From contig NZ_FQUS01000007.1 of the NCBI RefSeq assembly GCF_900129315.1, forward strand, positions 177,298-241,297: a stretch of DNA of 64,000 bases, written 5' to 3'. Position numbers and translations under genes: made by a program. This stretch comes from Fodinibius roseus. Its GTDB lineage: Bacteria > Bacteroidota > Rhodothermia > Balneolales > Balneolaceae. The notes beneath the pieces are model-generated. The model was not told where the DNA came from, ran no database searches, and was given only the letters and a program-made list of their open reading frames with translations. Positions 16,703-24,984 of this stretch are shown here, piece by piece (position 1 is the first letter of the stretch; each line of letters begins with the position of its first letter).

Positions 16703-17949
16703 GATACGCTGTTCATTTGCGGTTCGGTATCTATAAGGGTTTCGGGCGTCAGGGCCGGCATAAACTTCTCGGCCGCATCAAGGAGATCGATCAGAAGGCT
16801 TCGCAGCAGCAGCAGCGACTGCGGCTGTTTTTCCACCAGGATGGAAAATAGCCGTACGGGCCGGTGCGGTACATCCCCGACGCCATCCCTGTTCAGGTCA
16901 TATCCCTCGTATTGACTCCAGTAATTTCCCCTGAACTCGTTAAAGTGCTGCCTGCTGTTGGTTGACACTTCAAATGAGTTGGCCAGAAAGTTGTTCCGGT
17001 GGAACAGGTTATCCGTGGAGTTGGCCATCAGCTGAATAGCCCAGCCGTTCTGGCTGAACCGGTTTTTTTCAATCCTGTTACGGCTGGAGGCCTCCATATA
17101 GAGCCCCACCGAGTTATTTTCAAAGGTATTCCCGGTTATGGTGCTCCTGTTAATCTCTTTCAGCAGCATACCGTACGCAGAGGACCCCCGGTTATCCGCA
17201 AAATGATTATCAATTATGGCGACATTGGAGGTATACATGACCGCCACGCCTCCGCCGTTATCCCGGAAGGTATTGCGTTCGTAGCGGCAGTTATCCGAAT
17301 ACATGAAGTGGATGCCGTAGCGAATATTCTGTTCGCTGGTGTTTTCCGAGATCGAGGCCCCGTCCACGAACTCAAAATAGAGTCCGTCGCGGTGTCCGCG
17401 TATATAGTTATTCCTGATCTCCACATCCTTTGTATACCAGAGGTGGATGCCGTTCCCCGAATTGGTCTCCCGTTGTCCCGACGCCGTTATGTGATTATTC
17501 CTGAGTACCGTCCCCTCCGACTTGGCCAGGTAAATCCCGAAAAAATTATTGACGAGACGTACATTTTCGATAAGCACATGGTGAGCATTTTCAACGAGTA
17601 TGCCGGCGTAGTCGTCCATAAAACCCGCTTTGCTGTTGTGGACACCGATATTTTTGATCGTAACACGGTCGGCTTCAACGACCACGACAAATCCCTGGCT
17701 GTCCCCGTCGATGATCACGTCCCCCTCGCCCAGCAGGGTAACAGGCTTGCGGATACGTATGTCAAATTCGACATACCGTCCCTCTTTGACCCGTACCGTA
17801 TCGCCCCTCTCAGCCTGCTCGATGCCCTCCTGCACCGAAGTCAGGGGACCGTCTTTGGAGACGGTAACCTGCGTGGCCTGGGTGATCTCAACCGATCCCA
17901 GCAGTATCAGTCCTGTAACCAATCCTATGATTAGTGTTAATAGTCGCAT
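16699..17949 (-). CDS. nosD: NosD, periplasmic CuZ maturation protein
   Basis: A 416-residue exported protein with a signal peptide of about 25 residues. It then forms a right-handed parallel beta-helix seen as repeated I-x-x-N-x-I/F turns (for example V-L-R-N-N-H-I-T, I-E-N-V-R-L-V-N-N, I-T-G-N-T-F-E-N-N). This is the copper-handling partner of NosFY in CuZ assembly. The C-terminal part (R-G-N-Y-W-S-Q-Y-E-G-Y-D-L-N-R-D-G-V-G-D) is typical of NosD. Confidence 0.94.
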   Translation of the reverse strand: MRLLTLIIGLVTGLILLGSVEITQATQVTVSKDGPLTSVQEGIEQAERGDTVRVKEGRYVEFDIRIRKPVTLLGEGDVIIDGDSQGFVVVVEADRVTIKNIGVHNSKAGFMDDYAGILVENAHHVLIENVRLVNNFFGIYLAKSEGTVLRNNHITASGQRETNSGNGIHLWYTKDVEIRNNYIRGHRDGLYFEFVDGASISENTSEQNIRYGIHFMYSDNCRYERNTFRDNGGGVAVMYTSNVAIIDNHFADNRGSSAYGMLLKEINRSTITGNTFENNSVGLYMEASSRNRIEKNRFSQNGWAIQLMANSTDNLFHRNNFLANSFEVSTNSRQHFNEFRGNYWSQYEGYDLNRDGVGDVPHRPVRLFSILVEKQPQSLLLLRSLLIDLLDAAEKFMPALTPETLIDTEPQMNSVS

Positions 17950-18035
17950 AGCCTCAATCCTTTTTTTTGCTTTCTTCTTTAACAGGTCAAATCAAAAAAT
18001 GTACAGTACACGCAATCCGCCCGGCAGCTCCCTGC

Positions 18036-18494
18036 TTACCGGCCTAACTGGGACAGCTCTTCCCATTCCAGCAGTTTGCCGGGGCGTTCGGCGATATGCC
18101 GTTTGGCCTCCTCCGGTGAGGGAAATGCCAGCAGCGATTCGCCCATCGGACTGTTGACCACCTCGCTTTTGACATATTGCGCTTTCGTTGCCGGCAGCCA
18201 GGTTCCCCCCTCATTGTAATTGCTCACATATCGGAGGGCCCCGTCTGATGTTTCCGGGTGTTCCCTGGCATAGGCGGTCATGCATTCAATGGCATCAAAT
18301 TTATAGGCCTTGCCCTTTTCGGTGACCATCTGGGAGGCAAAACGGTTATCGGTAATCATCATCTTGCAGTGGGCGCATTCGTCGCTCCCGTAGTGAATCT
18401 CCGCCGGCTCCTGGCTGCAGGCGGTTGCCAGCAGCCACAGGCTTAAGACAAAAGTAAGGGGTGTGGGTTTAATATTTAGTAAATACAATCTCAT
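18036..18494 (-). CDS. nosL: NosL, copper chaperone lipoprotein
   Basis: A 152-residue lipoprotein; the lipobox ends at Cys26 (L-A-T-A-C). The signature E-C-A-H-C-K-M-M-I (Cys40, Cys43, Met45) followed by F-D-A-I-E-C-M is the Cu(I)-binding motif of NosL, which delivers copper to N2O reductase. It follows the NosB-like gene by 18 bases and precedes nosD by 86. Confidence 0.93.
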   Translation of the reverse strand: MRLYLLNIKPTPLTFVLSLWLLATACSQEPAEIHYGSDECAHCKMMITDNRFASQMVTEKGKAYKFDAIECMTAYAREHPETSDGALRYVSNYNEGGTWLPATKAQYVKSEVVNSPMGESLLAFPSPEEAKRHIAERPGKLLEWEELSQLGR

Positions 18495-18512
18495 GGTGCT
18501 TCTTTATTTTCA

Positions 18513-19085
18513 TTATTCATCCTCTTTGCTTTTCCACCAGACGAGTCCTGCTATGCTCATGGAAAGCAGCGACAGGTAAAACCCGATATGGGGAAGAGAC
18601 GTCGCATCGATATTGAGCAGCTGCTTGCTGCCGATGAGCGGCGGCTGGTAGGTCATGCCCGGCACCTTGATCGGGGCATCCGGATTCAAGTTATGTCCGT
18701 AGTCATAGCCCCAAATGTAAAAGTCCACCAGTCCCGCTACAGCCAGCAGCACAAACAGCCCGAGCCAGTACAGGATCCACTTTCGCTTGCCCGTAAAGGC
18801 GATGATCAGTCCGCTTATAATCAGAAAGCCAAAAATAAACGGCATGATTTTGAGTTCGGGAATAGAATCGGGTTGAATCTCCTTCATCCCGATATAGTGG
18901 TTGAGCCCGTTGATATTATTGAGGTCATTTTTCTCCTTGCCTACAATATTATCGACGGTGATATTCATCCCCAGTCCCTCGGGGTATTGCGGGGCTTCCA
19001 TACCGATGCTCCAGATGGGAACAAAATAAACGCCAATTAATAACAGGGCGGCCAGGGCCATTAAGATGCGTTTTTGGTTATCCAT
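18513..19085 (-). CDS. Membrane protein of the nos operon, NosB-like position
   Basis: A 190-residue protein with four hydrophobic helices (about 8-26, 80-100, 106-128, 163-183) and a periplasmic-facing segment with D-F-Y-I-W-G-Y-D-Y-G-H-N-L-N-P-D-A-P. In clade II nos clusters a transmembrane protein called NosB commonly lies directly after nosZ, as here; its function is not established. The match is by position and topology, not recognised motif, so no symbol is given. It could help insert or mature NosZ, or pass electrons. Confidence 0.65.
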   Translation of the reverse strand: MDNQKRILMALAALLLIGVYFVPIWSIGMEAPQYPEGLGMNITVDNIVGKEKNDLNNINGLNHYIGMKEIQPDSIPELKIMPFIFGFLIISGLIIAFTGKRKWILYWLGLFVLLAVAGLVDFYIWGYDYGHNLNPDAPIKVPGMTYQPPLIGSKQLLNIDATSLPHIGFYLSLLSMSIAGLVWWKSKEDE

Positions 19086-19176
19086 TGTTGCTGTACCTGA
19101 TTATATATTGATTAATGCGTAGCACGTTAAGAGGAAGAGAGCTGTCACCCTCCCTTCCACGAGGATTGCGGCCATG

Positions 19177-21156
19177 TTACTGGCCTGTTCCGTAGGAAAT
19201 TTCAACATCAGAGTCAGCCGGGGAGACGCGCACGTAGCCCGACATCTCCTGGTGCAGGGCAGAGCAGAAATCGGTGCAGTAAAACGGCACCACGCCCGCT
19301 TTTTTGGGCTCCCATTTGAGGGTCAGTGTCTCTCCGGGCATAATGAGCAGTTCCGCATTGTTGGCTCCTTTTACGGCAAAGCCGTGCGGCACGTCCCAAT
19401 CCTGTTCGAGGTTGGTGACATGGAAATACACTTCGTCGCCAACCTTGATGCCTTCGATGTTATCAGGGGCATAGTGGCTTCGAATTGTGGTCATATACAC
19501 GTGAACAGTGTTCCCGTCGCGCTCGACCCGCGCCTCTTTTTCGCCCTGGGTGACATAGGGATGGGCGTTGTCAGCTATCTCATAAAAACGCTTTTGATTG
19601 TCCATTACTTTCTCAGCGGCTATACCCTGGGCGTAGTGCGGCTCCCCCTCGGTGGGGAAGTCGAGCAGCAGCTCCATCTTGTCCCCGGAAATGTCAATCA
19701 GCTGCGCTGAGTGGAACATTTCGGGTCCGGTCGGCAGGTAGCGATCCTTGGTGATCTTGTTCAGCGCCACCAGGTACTTGCCGTCGGGCTTCTGGCTGTC
19801 GCCGCCCGGAATCATCAGGTGTCCCGGTGAGTAGTAGACGTCAATGCGGTCTTCGACTTCCAGGGTTTCCAGGTCCCACTTGACAATTTCCGAGGAGATA
19901 AAGGCCGTGGTATAGGCATTCCCTTTTCCGTCAAATTCGGTGTGGAGGGGACCCAGTCCCGGGTTCTGAACCTCTCCGTGAAGGATAGAGTTATAATTCA
20001 GCACCGGGATGCCCATCTCCTCGCCTTCAAAATCCTCGTCTTCAATTGCTTGCTGAATTTTTGCAAAAGAGTGGACCGGGATAACGGTCGAGAGCTTCCC
20101 GCCCGCCGCAATGTATCGCCCGGAGGGATCCACGTCCACCCCGTGGGGCGATTTGGGAGTGGGCAGGAAGTAAACGAGTCCCTCGAGCTCGCGGGGATCG
20201 AGCACGCGTACTTCTTCGATCAGCTCACTTTTGGCGACTCCGCCTTCTTCATGGTCGATATAGTTGCGGTAGTGCTCGCCCGGGATCATTTTCCCCCGGC
20301 CTTCCGCCGCATACTCCGCCGCTTTTCTCCAGTTTACCGCTGCGATATAATCCTTGTCATTTTTCGAGGCGTTGATTTCCAGCAGGGTGTGGGCCTGCTC
20401 GCTGTTGTAGGACGTAAAAAAGGACCAGCCGTCAGAGGGACCTTTGCCGGCGTGGGAGAGGTCGTAGTTGAAGCCGGGCATACGGATTTGGAAATCCACA
20501 CTCATGGCGCCCTCATCGGATACTTTGATAAAAGAGAGGGTCCCATGGAAATTCTCCTTATAGCTGTCGATACTCACATCCATATTTTGCAGTTCCTCTT
20601 CATCCATCGGTACGCTGAAGCGCGTGGCTGCCGACACATACTCTGTATTGGGCGTGACAAACGATGAGGCGTGATTGCCTGCTGAATTTGGAATTTCAAT
20701 GATTTCCTGGGTTTTGAAATCGTCCAGTCCGATGCGGGCAATACGCGGGGTGTTGTTTTCATTGATAAAGACCCAGCGTCCGTCGGTTTCTCCGTTGGTC
20801 TGGGAAAGCTCCGGGTGGTGGGCATCGCCCCAGGGCACGAAACCGTCCGTCGTTTGAAACATCGGTTTGGTTTCTTCGGAATAGCCCCAGCCGCTGACCG
20901 CAGCCTGTGAAAAGACCGGAATCGTAAAGATATGTCGTCCCGAGGGCAGTCCGTAGACGCCCAGTTGACCGTTATATCCTCCGGAAAAGAATCCATAAAA
21001 TTCATCGTATTCCCCCGGTGCAACGTACACTTTCTCAGCAGCGTCCGCCGAAGAGCCGAACTCTCCGTTTGAGCTGCATCCCATAGAGATAAATCCTAAC
21101 AGTACTATTGCCGCCAGCGACCACAGCCAGGATTTTTTGATCAGTTTAATCATCAT
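19177..21156 (-). CDS. nosZ: Nitrous-oxide reductase, Sec-type (clade II-like)
   Basis: A 659-residue enzyme reducing N2O to N2 in the periplasm or at the membrane. The N-terminus is a Sec signal with possible lipidation (L-G-F-I-S-M-G-C) and no twin-arginine motif, the mark of clade II NosZ. CuZ ligands are visible in the seven-bladed propeller: G-D-A-H-H-P-E, S-P-H-G-V-D, G-P-L-H-T-E-F-D-G and P-G-H-L-M-I-P-G. The CuA cupredoxin domain ends with C-T-D-F-C-S-A-L-H-Q-E-M, with all ligands present. It is the second gene of the operon, behind a lipoprotein cytochrome c. Confidence 0.97.
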   Translation of the reverse strand: MMIKLIKKSWLWSLAAIVLLGFISMGCSSNGEFGSSADAAEKVYVAPGEYDEFYGFFSGGYNGQLGVYGLPSGRHIFTIPVFSQAAVSGWGYSEETKPMFQTTDGFVPWGDAHHPELSQTNGETDGRWVFINENNTPRIARIGLDDFKTQEIIEIPNSAGNHASSFVTPNTEYVSAATRFSVPMDEEELQNMDVSIDSYKENFHGTLSFIKVSDEGAMSVDFQIRMPGFNYDLSHAGKGPSDGWSFFTSYNSEQAHTLLEINASKNDKDYIAAVNWRKAAEYAAEGRGKMIPGEHYRNYIDHEEGGVAKSELIEEVRVLDPRELEGLVYFLPTPKSPHGVDVDPSGRYIAAGGKLSTVIPVHSFAKIQQAIEDEDFEGEEMGIPVLNYNSILHGEVQNPGLGPLHTEFDGKGNAYTTAFISSEIVKWDLETLEVEDRIDVYYSPGHLMIPGGDSQKPDGKYLVALNKITKDRYLPTGPEMFHSAQLIDISGDKMELLLDFPTEGEPHYAQGIAAEKVMDNQKRFYEIADNAHPYVTQGEKEARVERDGNTVHVYMTTIRSHYAPDNIEGIKVGDEVYFHVTNLEQDWDVPHGFAVKGANNAELLIMPGETLTLKWEPKKAGVVPFYCTDFCSALHQEMSGYVRVSPADSDVEISYGTGQ

Positions 21157-21196
21157 AATGTTACCCTTTTATATGTTGGTATTAATTAATGGTTGT

Positions 21197-21670
21197 TTAT
21201 TGTTGTGATTCCTGTACCAAATATTCAACGACTGCGCGTGCGTCTTCACGGCTCAGCTGCTGGTCGGGCATCGGTGTGATATACTCCGCCTGCAAAGACT
21301 GGGCGATGGGATGTTTTTGCAGCATCCCATCCGGATTTAAAATCATATTCATCACGAAAGCCGGCGTTCGCGTATTCATGACACTGCCGAGCGGTGGACC
21401 CACATAGCGGTTGTCCATTTTGTGGCAGGCACCGCATTTCATATCAAAAATTTTCATTCCCTCTTTGGCCAGCTCTTCGTCCACTTCTTCGATCGTGATT
21501 TCTTCATCTACCGGACCCACGCCGTTCAGCATCTCGAAATCCGTTAATTCCTGTTCCTTTTTGGTGTCACCGTCTGTTTCGGTTTGGTTTTCGGTCTCCG
21601 AACCTTGTCCGCAGCCGGCGATGAGCACGACCGCTAAGGCCAGCACTCCGGCTATTTTAGATATCTGCAT
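21197..21670 (-). CDS. Lipoprotein class I cytochrome c of the nos operon
   Basis: A 157-residue protein with lipobox V-L-I-A-G-C (Cys20), an acidic linker (about 22-70) and a single-heme class I cytochrome c domain. Heme attachment is C-G-A-C-H (79-83); the distal ligand is probably the Met in I-T-P-M-P-D-Q. It starts the nos operon, 40 bases before nosZ, with a degenerate Rrf2-type box 25 bases upstream. It is likely an electron donor to NosZ or a link from the quinol pool (inference from position). Confidence 0.85.
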   Translation of the reverse strand: MQISKIAGVLALAVVLIAGCGQGSETENQTETDGDTKKEQELTDFEMLNGVGPVDEEITIEEVDEELAKEGMKIFDMKCGACHKMDNRYVGPPLGSVMNTRTPAFVMNMILNPDGMLQKHPIAQSLQAEYITPMPDQQLSREDARAVVEYLVQESQQ

Positions 21671-21694
21671 AATGGTAGTGATCTATTATTTAGT

Positions 21695-21716
21695 ATTAAG
21701 AGTATTTTATCTTTAT
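21695..21716. promoter_or_regulatory. Degenerate Rrf2/NsrR-like operator before nos operon
   Basis: ATTAAGA-N8-TCTTTAT, spacer GTATTTTA. Five of seven positions in each arm agree with the partner arm, and the spacer resembles the other three sites. It lies 25 bases before the first ATG of the nos operon, a normal place for a repressor. Weaker than the copies at 7651, 10884 and 22350. Confidence 0.5.
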
Positions 21717-21818
21717 TATTGTTTGACTCAAAAAACGTGCCATCCTTCAAAAACGCTTATTTTTGTGGATTTTCATCAGATTTGACGGGTCATGCGGGAC
21801 CGTTGCCATCCCGATTAT

Positions 21819-21855
21819 GAGTCAACTATTGCAGATGTGCAACAGTTGATGACTC
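21819..21855 (-). other. Imperfect hairpin between regulator and nos operon
   Basis: GAGTC-AACT-x-TTGCA pairs with TGCAA-x-AGTT-x3-GACTC around a 4-base loop, giving a long bulged stem just after the Rrf2-regulator stop. There is no U-run on the minus strand. It may separate the regulator mRNA from the nos operon or tune read-through. Confidence 0.4.
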
Positions 21856-21878
21856 CTCCGGTTGCAGTATTGCAATGA

Positions 21879-22337
21879 TCAGGGCTCGCCCCAGACGAAA
21901 TGACCGTCGGCTGTTATGCGCAAATCCTGCTCCATGCCTTCCTTCGACATATCCTCCAGGCTGGTCGTCTGGAGCATTTGCTCAATATCATCGCGTGTTT
22001 CGGCCCACATCGCATGCATGGGACAGGGTTTTTCGCTTCCGCACCCCGGCAGTCCCAATACGCATTCCGTAAAGATATCGGGACCGTCAATGGCGATTAC
22101 CACCTCCCGCAGTGTAATATCACTGCTTTCTCCGGAGAGCCTGACGCCCCCTTTAGGACCTTTCATGGATTCCAGAAGTTCCGCTGCAGTCAGTTGCTGC
22201 AGAATTTTGGTAAGAAAATGAAAAGAGATGTCCAGTTTATTACTGAGGTCTTTTATGGAAGTGTAGCCTCCATTTTGATAGGAAGCCAGCAGCAGGGTAG
22301 CCCGCAATCCGTACACACACGATTTTGACAAGAGCAT
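21879..22337 (-). CDS. Rrf2-family regulator with Fe-S cysteines (NsrR/IscR-like)
   Basis: A 152-residue cytoplasmic DNA-binding protein. The N-terminal winged helix (Y-G-L-R-A-T-L-L-L-A ... F-L-T-K-I-L-Q-Q-L) matches Rrf2. Cys92, Cys99 and Cys105 (C-x6-C-x5-C-P-M-H) are placed like the Fe-S ligands of IscR and NsrR, although the first gap is one residue longer than the usual x5. It probably senses NO or cluster status. A perfect TTTAAGA-N8-TCTTAAA palindrome lies 13 bases before its ATG, suggesting autoregulation, and related sites precede ric, the globin operon and the nos operon. Confidence 0.88.
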   Translation of the reverse strand: MLLSKSCVYGLRATLLLASYQNGGYTSIKDLSNKLDISFHFLTKILQQLTAAELLESMKGPKGGVRLSGESSDITLREVVIAIDGPDIFTECVLGLPGCGSEKPCPMHAMWAETRDDIEQMLQTTSLEDMSKEGMEQDLRITADGHFVWGEP

Positions 22338-22349
22338 ATTAAGAGACTA

Positions 22350-22371
22350 TTTAAGAGTAATATGTCTTAAA
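22350..22371. promoter_or_regulatory. Perfect Rrf2/NsrR-like operator before its regulator
   Basis: TTTAAGA-N8-TCTTAAA, both 7-base arms exact complements, spacer GTAATATG. It ends 13 bases before the regulator ATG, where bound repressor would block transcription or initiation. It serves as the reference for the family of sites in the window. Confidence 0.75.
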
Positions 22372-22592
22372 TATATCCCGATTTTGGATATAGTTCAAAT
22401 ATATTCACTATTTATTTATATTTGGAAATCTTCGCACGGCAGGTTTACAGGTAGCCTTTCCGTTTTTCCGTAGCCTGATAGCGTGTTTTTTGTAGAACCC
22501 TTTGTAAAACTGTTGTTTTGACCAATGTCGGCGTTATCTGGATTACTTGTTGGGAAAACGAACCGGGGAGCAAGGAATCCCGCAGCCGCTGG

Positions 22593-23552
22593 TTAATCTG
22601 AGAGAAGCGCCTCCACCGTTTGGTTGTCGGTAATCAGCACATCAATAAGGCTGCCTTCCAGGGCTCCGCGGATAACATCGGTTTTCAGGGGACCGCCGGC
22701 GATCCCGACCACGGTATCAACTTCTTTCATCTCCTCTATGGATATGCCGATGACGAGATCCTTCAGGCTTGAATCAATCTCGTTCCCCTCAATGTCAAAA
22801 AAACGCAATGCAATGTCCCCCACCGCATCGGAATTGAGGATTTCTTCATGCACTCCCGGAGACAGCTTTTGGTTGTCATGGTCGAGCACAGGATTGGTTT
22901 TAAGCGCTCCCAGTCCCACGCAGAGCGTATTGATCCGGGAAAATAAGCTCAGGGCTCCGTTGACCTGCCGGTCCGACAGCAGAATTTTTTTGGCTTCAAT
23001 ACTTCCCACAATGCCGGGAGCAGGAAGCAGGGTTAATCGACTGCTGAGAAGCTGGGAAAGCCGCCTGGAGATATCCGTCGCATGGGCTTTGGCTTCCGGG
23101 GGACCTACTCCCCCCAGCGCCTGTACGACGTGAATGTCATCCACCTGTTTTTCAGGCATTGCATCGATCATAGCCTGCAGGGTAGTGCCCCATGAGACGC
23201 CTATGACATCTCCTTTCGTAATGGTCCGGTGGAGATAATTTGCGGCAGCCGAGCCAAGCTCTCTTTTGAGCGCTTTATCGGATATCCGGGCATCCGTATC
23301 AATAATCAGGGCTTCTTTGAGCCCGTATTTTTTTTCCAGGGCTTTTTCCCATTCCATGAAACTGTCATTGGGAGAAACGACAGATATCCGAACAATGCCT
23401 TTCTCCCGGGCCTGTTTGAGAAGGCGCGAAACTTTCGGACGCGAGAGGTGCAGGCGATTGGCAATCTGCTGCTGGTTCAGACTCTGATCATAGTACATGG
23501 AGCTGACCTTGCTCAGCAGGCGGTTTTGTATGGATTTGTCACCTCTTACCAT
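22593..23552 (-). CDS. SorC/DeoR-type sugar-binding transcriptional regulator
   Basis: A 319-residue protein. The N-terminal helix-turn-helix Q-Q-Q-I-A-N-R-L-H-L-S-R-P-K-V-S-R-L-L (about 27-45) is followed by the SorC effector-binding domain. Typical segments are V-I-G-V-S-W-G-T-T-L near 115, Q-A-L-G-G-V-G near 143 and V-V-G-I-A-G-G-P-L-K near 285. Such proteins sense phosphorylated sugars. It is divergent from the sigma-factor gene, and a paired palindromic operator lies in the shared spacer, so it probably controls the sigma factor and perhaps the catabolic genes beyond. Confidence 0.9.
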   Translation of the reverse strand: MVRGDKSIQNRLLSKVSSMYYDQSLNQQQIANRLHLSRPKVSRLLKQAREKGIVRISVVSPNDSFMEWEKALEKKYGLKEALIIDTDARISDKALKRELGSAAANYLHRTITKGDVIGVSWGTTLQAMIDAMPEKQVDDIHVVQALGGVGPPEAKAHATDISRRLSQLLSSRLTLLPAPGIVGSIEAKKILLSDRQVNGALSLFSRINTLCVGLGALKTNPVLDHDNQKLSPGVHEEILNSDAVGDIALRFFDIEGNEIDSSLKDLVIGISIEEMKEVDTVVGIAGGPLKTDVIRGALEGSLIDVLITDNQTVEALLSD

Positions 23553-23777
23553 AGGAATGTGGATCTAAATGCGTTCGTTATTGGATACCTTTGATCTTCG
23601 GCATCAGGATTGACAGTCCTGCCAAAGATAATCAAACGATTGTAAAACAGAAATCTGTATAAACAGCAAATATGCCTGCGCATCCCCCTGGCCACCTGTT
23701 TCTCCCTGTTACCAGTTATACGGAAACAGTGAAAAGTAATAGTTCAATGAAATGTAAAAAAGGCTAAAATTTTTTTA

Positions 23778-23805
23778 TTGACATTGAAAAAAAATCTTGT
23801 AAGTT
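23778..23805 (+). promoter_or_regulatory. Promoter of the sigma-factor gene
   Basis: TTGACA, 16 bases, then TAAGTT gives a sigma-70-type promoter about 160 bases before the sigma-factor ATG. The operator pair begins 8 bases after its -10 element, covering the expected start point. Confidence 0.5.
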
Positions 23806-23812
23806 GCTAACA

Positions 23813-23843
23813 GAACATATATTCATTAGTGAACATATGTTCA
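23813..23843. promoter_or_regulatory. Paired palindromic operator, probably for the SorC-type regulator
   Basis: Two related palindromes: GAACATATATTC (23813-23824, imperfect) and TGAACATATGTTCA (23830-23843, perfect over 14 bases). Their centres are 18 bases apart, nearly two helical turns. They lie directly downstream of the -10, as for repression. No further exact copy was noticed in the window. Confidence 0.6.
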
Positions 23844-23963
23844 TTTATCCGCCGGTAGTTTATTTATGCTGCAGGAGTGGTAAAAAACTTTTACAGCAGT
23901 AAAAATAGGGATGAGTGCGGATTAACCGTGGGAAAGCTTATTAAATAAAAGGAAAGGATAGTT

Positions 23964-24554
23964 ATGTTAGCACAAATGAACATGGTGGAAGGCCAAAGAA
24001 CCACAAGCGGGATGGATCTGGATGAGCTTTGGCGGAACGTACGGTCGGGAAAGGAGAAAGCGTTGTCGCAACTTTTTTGCGTATCCTATTCCTGGCTTTT
24101 TAAATACGGCTACAGGATCGTTCCAAGGGAGGCGTTTGTCAAGGATGCGATTCAGGAGCTCTTTCTGATCCTGTGGGAAAAAAGAGCGTCCATTAACGAG
24201 GCACGGTCCGTCAGGTCCTATCTCTGCTCATCGCTCAGACGTCTCATCTTTCGCAGAATGCGGAAAAAGAATAATCGTACGAAGCGAAATTACCGCTACA
24301 ACCAGCATTATGCTGAAGAGCTGCACAACCGGGAGGAGTTAATTGTTCAATTCGAAGATAATCAGGAAAAAGAACGCCGCCTTTCACTTGCTATCGGTTC
24401 GCTCAGCGACCGGCAGAAGGAAGCCATATTTTTGAAGTATTATGACGGTCTTACCAATACGGAAATAGCACGCATAATGGATATAAACAAGCAGAGTGTG
24501 TATAATCACGTATCGGCGGCTATCCGTAAAATGCAGGATTATGTGCAGGGGTAA
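23964..24554 (+). CDS. ECF-like RNA polymerase sigma factor (Bacteroidota type)
   Basis: A 196-residue sigma factor. Region 2 (W-R-N-V-R-S-G-K-E-K-A-L-S-Q-L-F ... F-V-K-D-A-I-Q-E-L-F-L-I-L-W) and region 4 (S-D-R-Q-K-E-A-I-F-L-K-Y-Y-D-G-L-T-N-T-E-I-A-R-I-M) are intact. AAAGGAAAGG upstream supports this start. Unlike the sigma gene at 48631 it has no FecR or SusC next to it. It is controlled from a SorC-type operator and faces the sugar-catabolic genes at 24985 onward, so it may relay a sugar signal (inference). Confidence 0.88.
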   Translation: MLAQMNMVEGQRTTSGMDLDELWRNVRSGKEKALSQLFCVSYSWLFKYGYRIVPREAFVKDAIQELFLILWEKRASINEARSVRSYLCSSLRRLIFRRMRKKNNRTKRNYRYNQHYAEELHNREELIVQFEDNQEKERRLSLAIGSLSDRQKEAIFLKYYDGLTNTEIARIMDINKQSVYNHVSAAIRKMQDYVQG

Positions 24555-24984
24555 GGACCCGTTGCGACTGAGGGGTTGAGGTCCATAACCTGATATCTCC
24601 GGCGTCGAAGGAAGCTTTAAAAAAATATGCTCCGGAAAGGTGGGAGTGGCACCGAAAGATCCGCCCGCGACCTTGGAGAGCCCGTTTGGATGTATCTCCC
24701 GACTGATCGGGATGGATATGACATCTTTTGCCCATGCTCTTTAAAAACTTTAATAAAATTTTGTCGAAAAAATATAGTATAATTTTAATGTGGATGACTC
24801 TTTATAACAAACGTTTTCAAAATATTTGTATAAAGGGGAAGAGGACTGATTTGATTTCGGATTGCAAGACTATTAAGAGCAATGCCATTTAAAGCGAGAT
24901 AGCAGGCCCAATAATTCGCTTTTGGTGTCTTGATGTCGCGGCTTACTTTCAAAATTTATTTATAATCTTAAAACATGTATAGCA
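24555..24984. other. 430-base spacer before the catabolic genes
   Basis: No credible coding frame. The right half is A/T-rich and includes AAACGTTTTCA near 24810, which resembles half of a LacI/CcpA-type operator; only one side fits. A promoter for the 24985 gene is expected here but could not be picked out. Confidence 0.4.

Larger units (their letters stand above)
23553..23963. other. 411-base divergent control region
   Basis: Lies between the SorC-type regulator (minus) and the sigma-factor gene (plus). Contains the promoter at 23778-23805 and the operator pair at 23813-23843, followed by an untranslated leader with a good ribosome site (AAAGGAAAGGATAG) just before 23964. No coding frame seen. 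Confidence 0.7.

Noticed and set aside
22498..22535. Possible fourth full copy of the palindromic repeat
   Set aside because: About 35 bases resemble the left end of copy 1, but no matching right end or central block follows; treated only as a fragment.
24800..24825. LacI/CcpA-like operator AAACGTTTTCA
   Set aside because: Only one half fits the consensus, and no LacI-family gene is present in the window.
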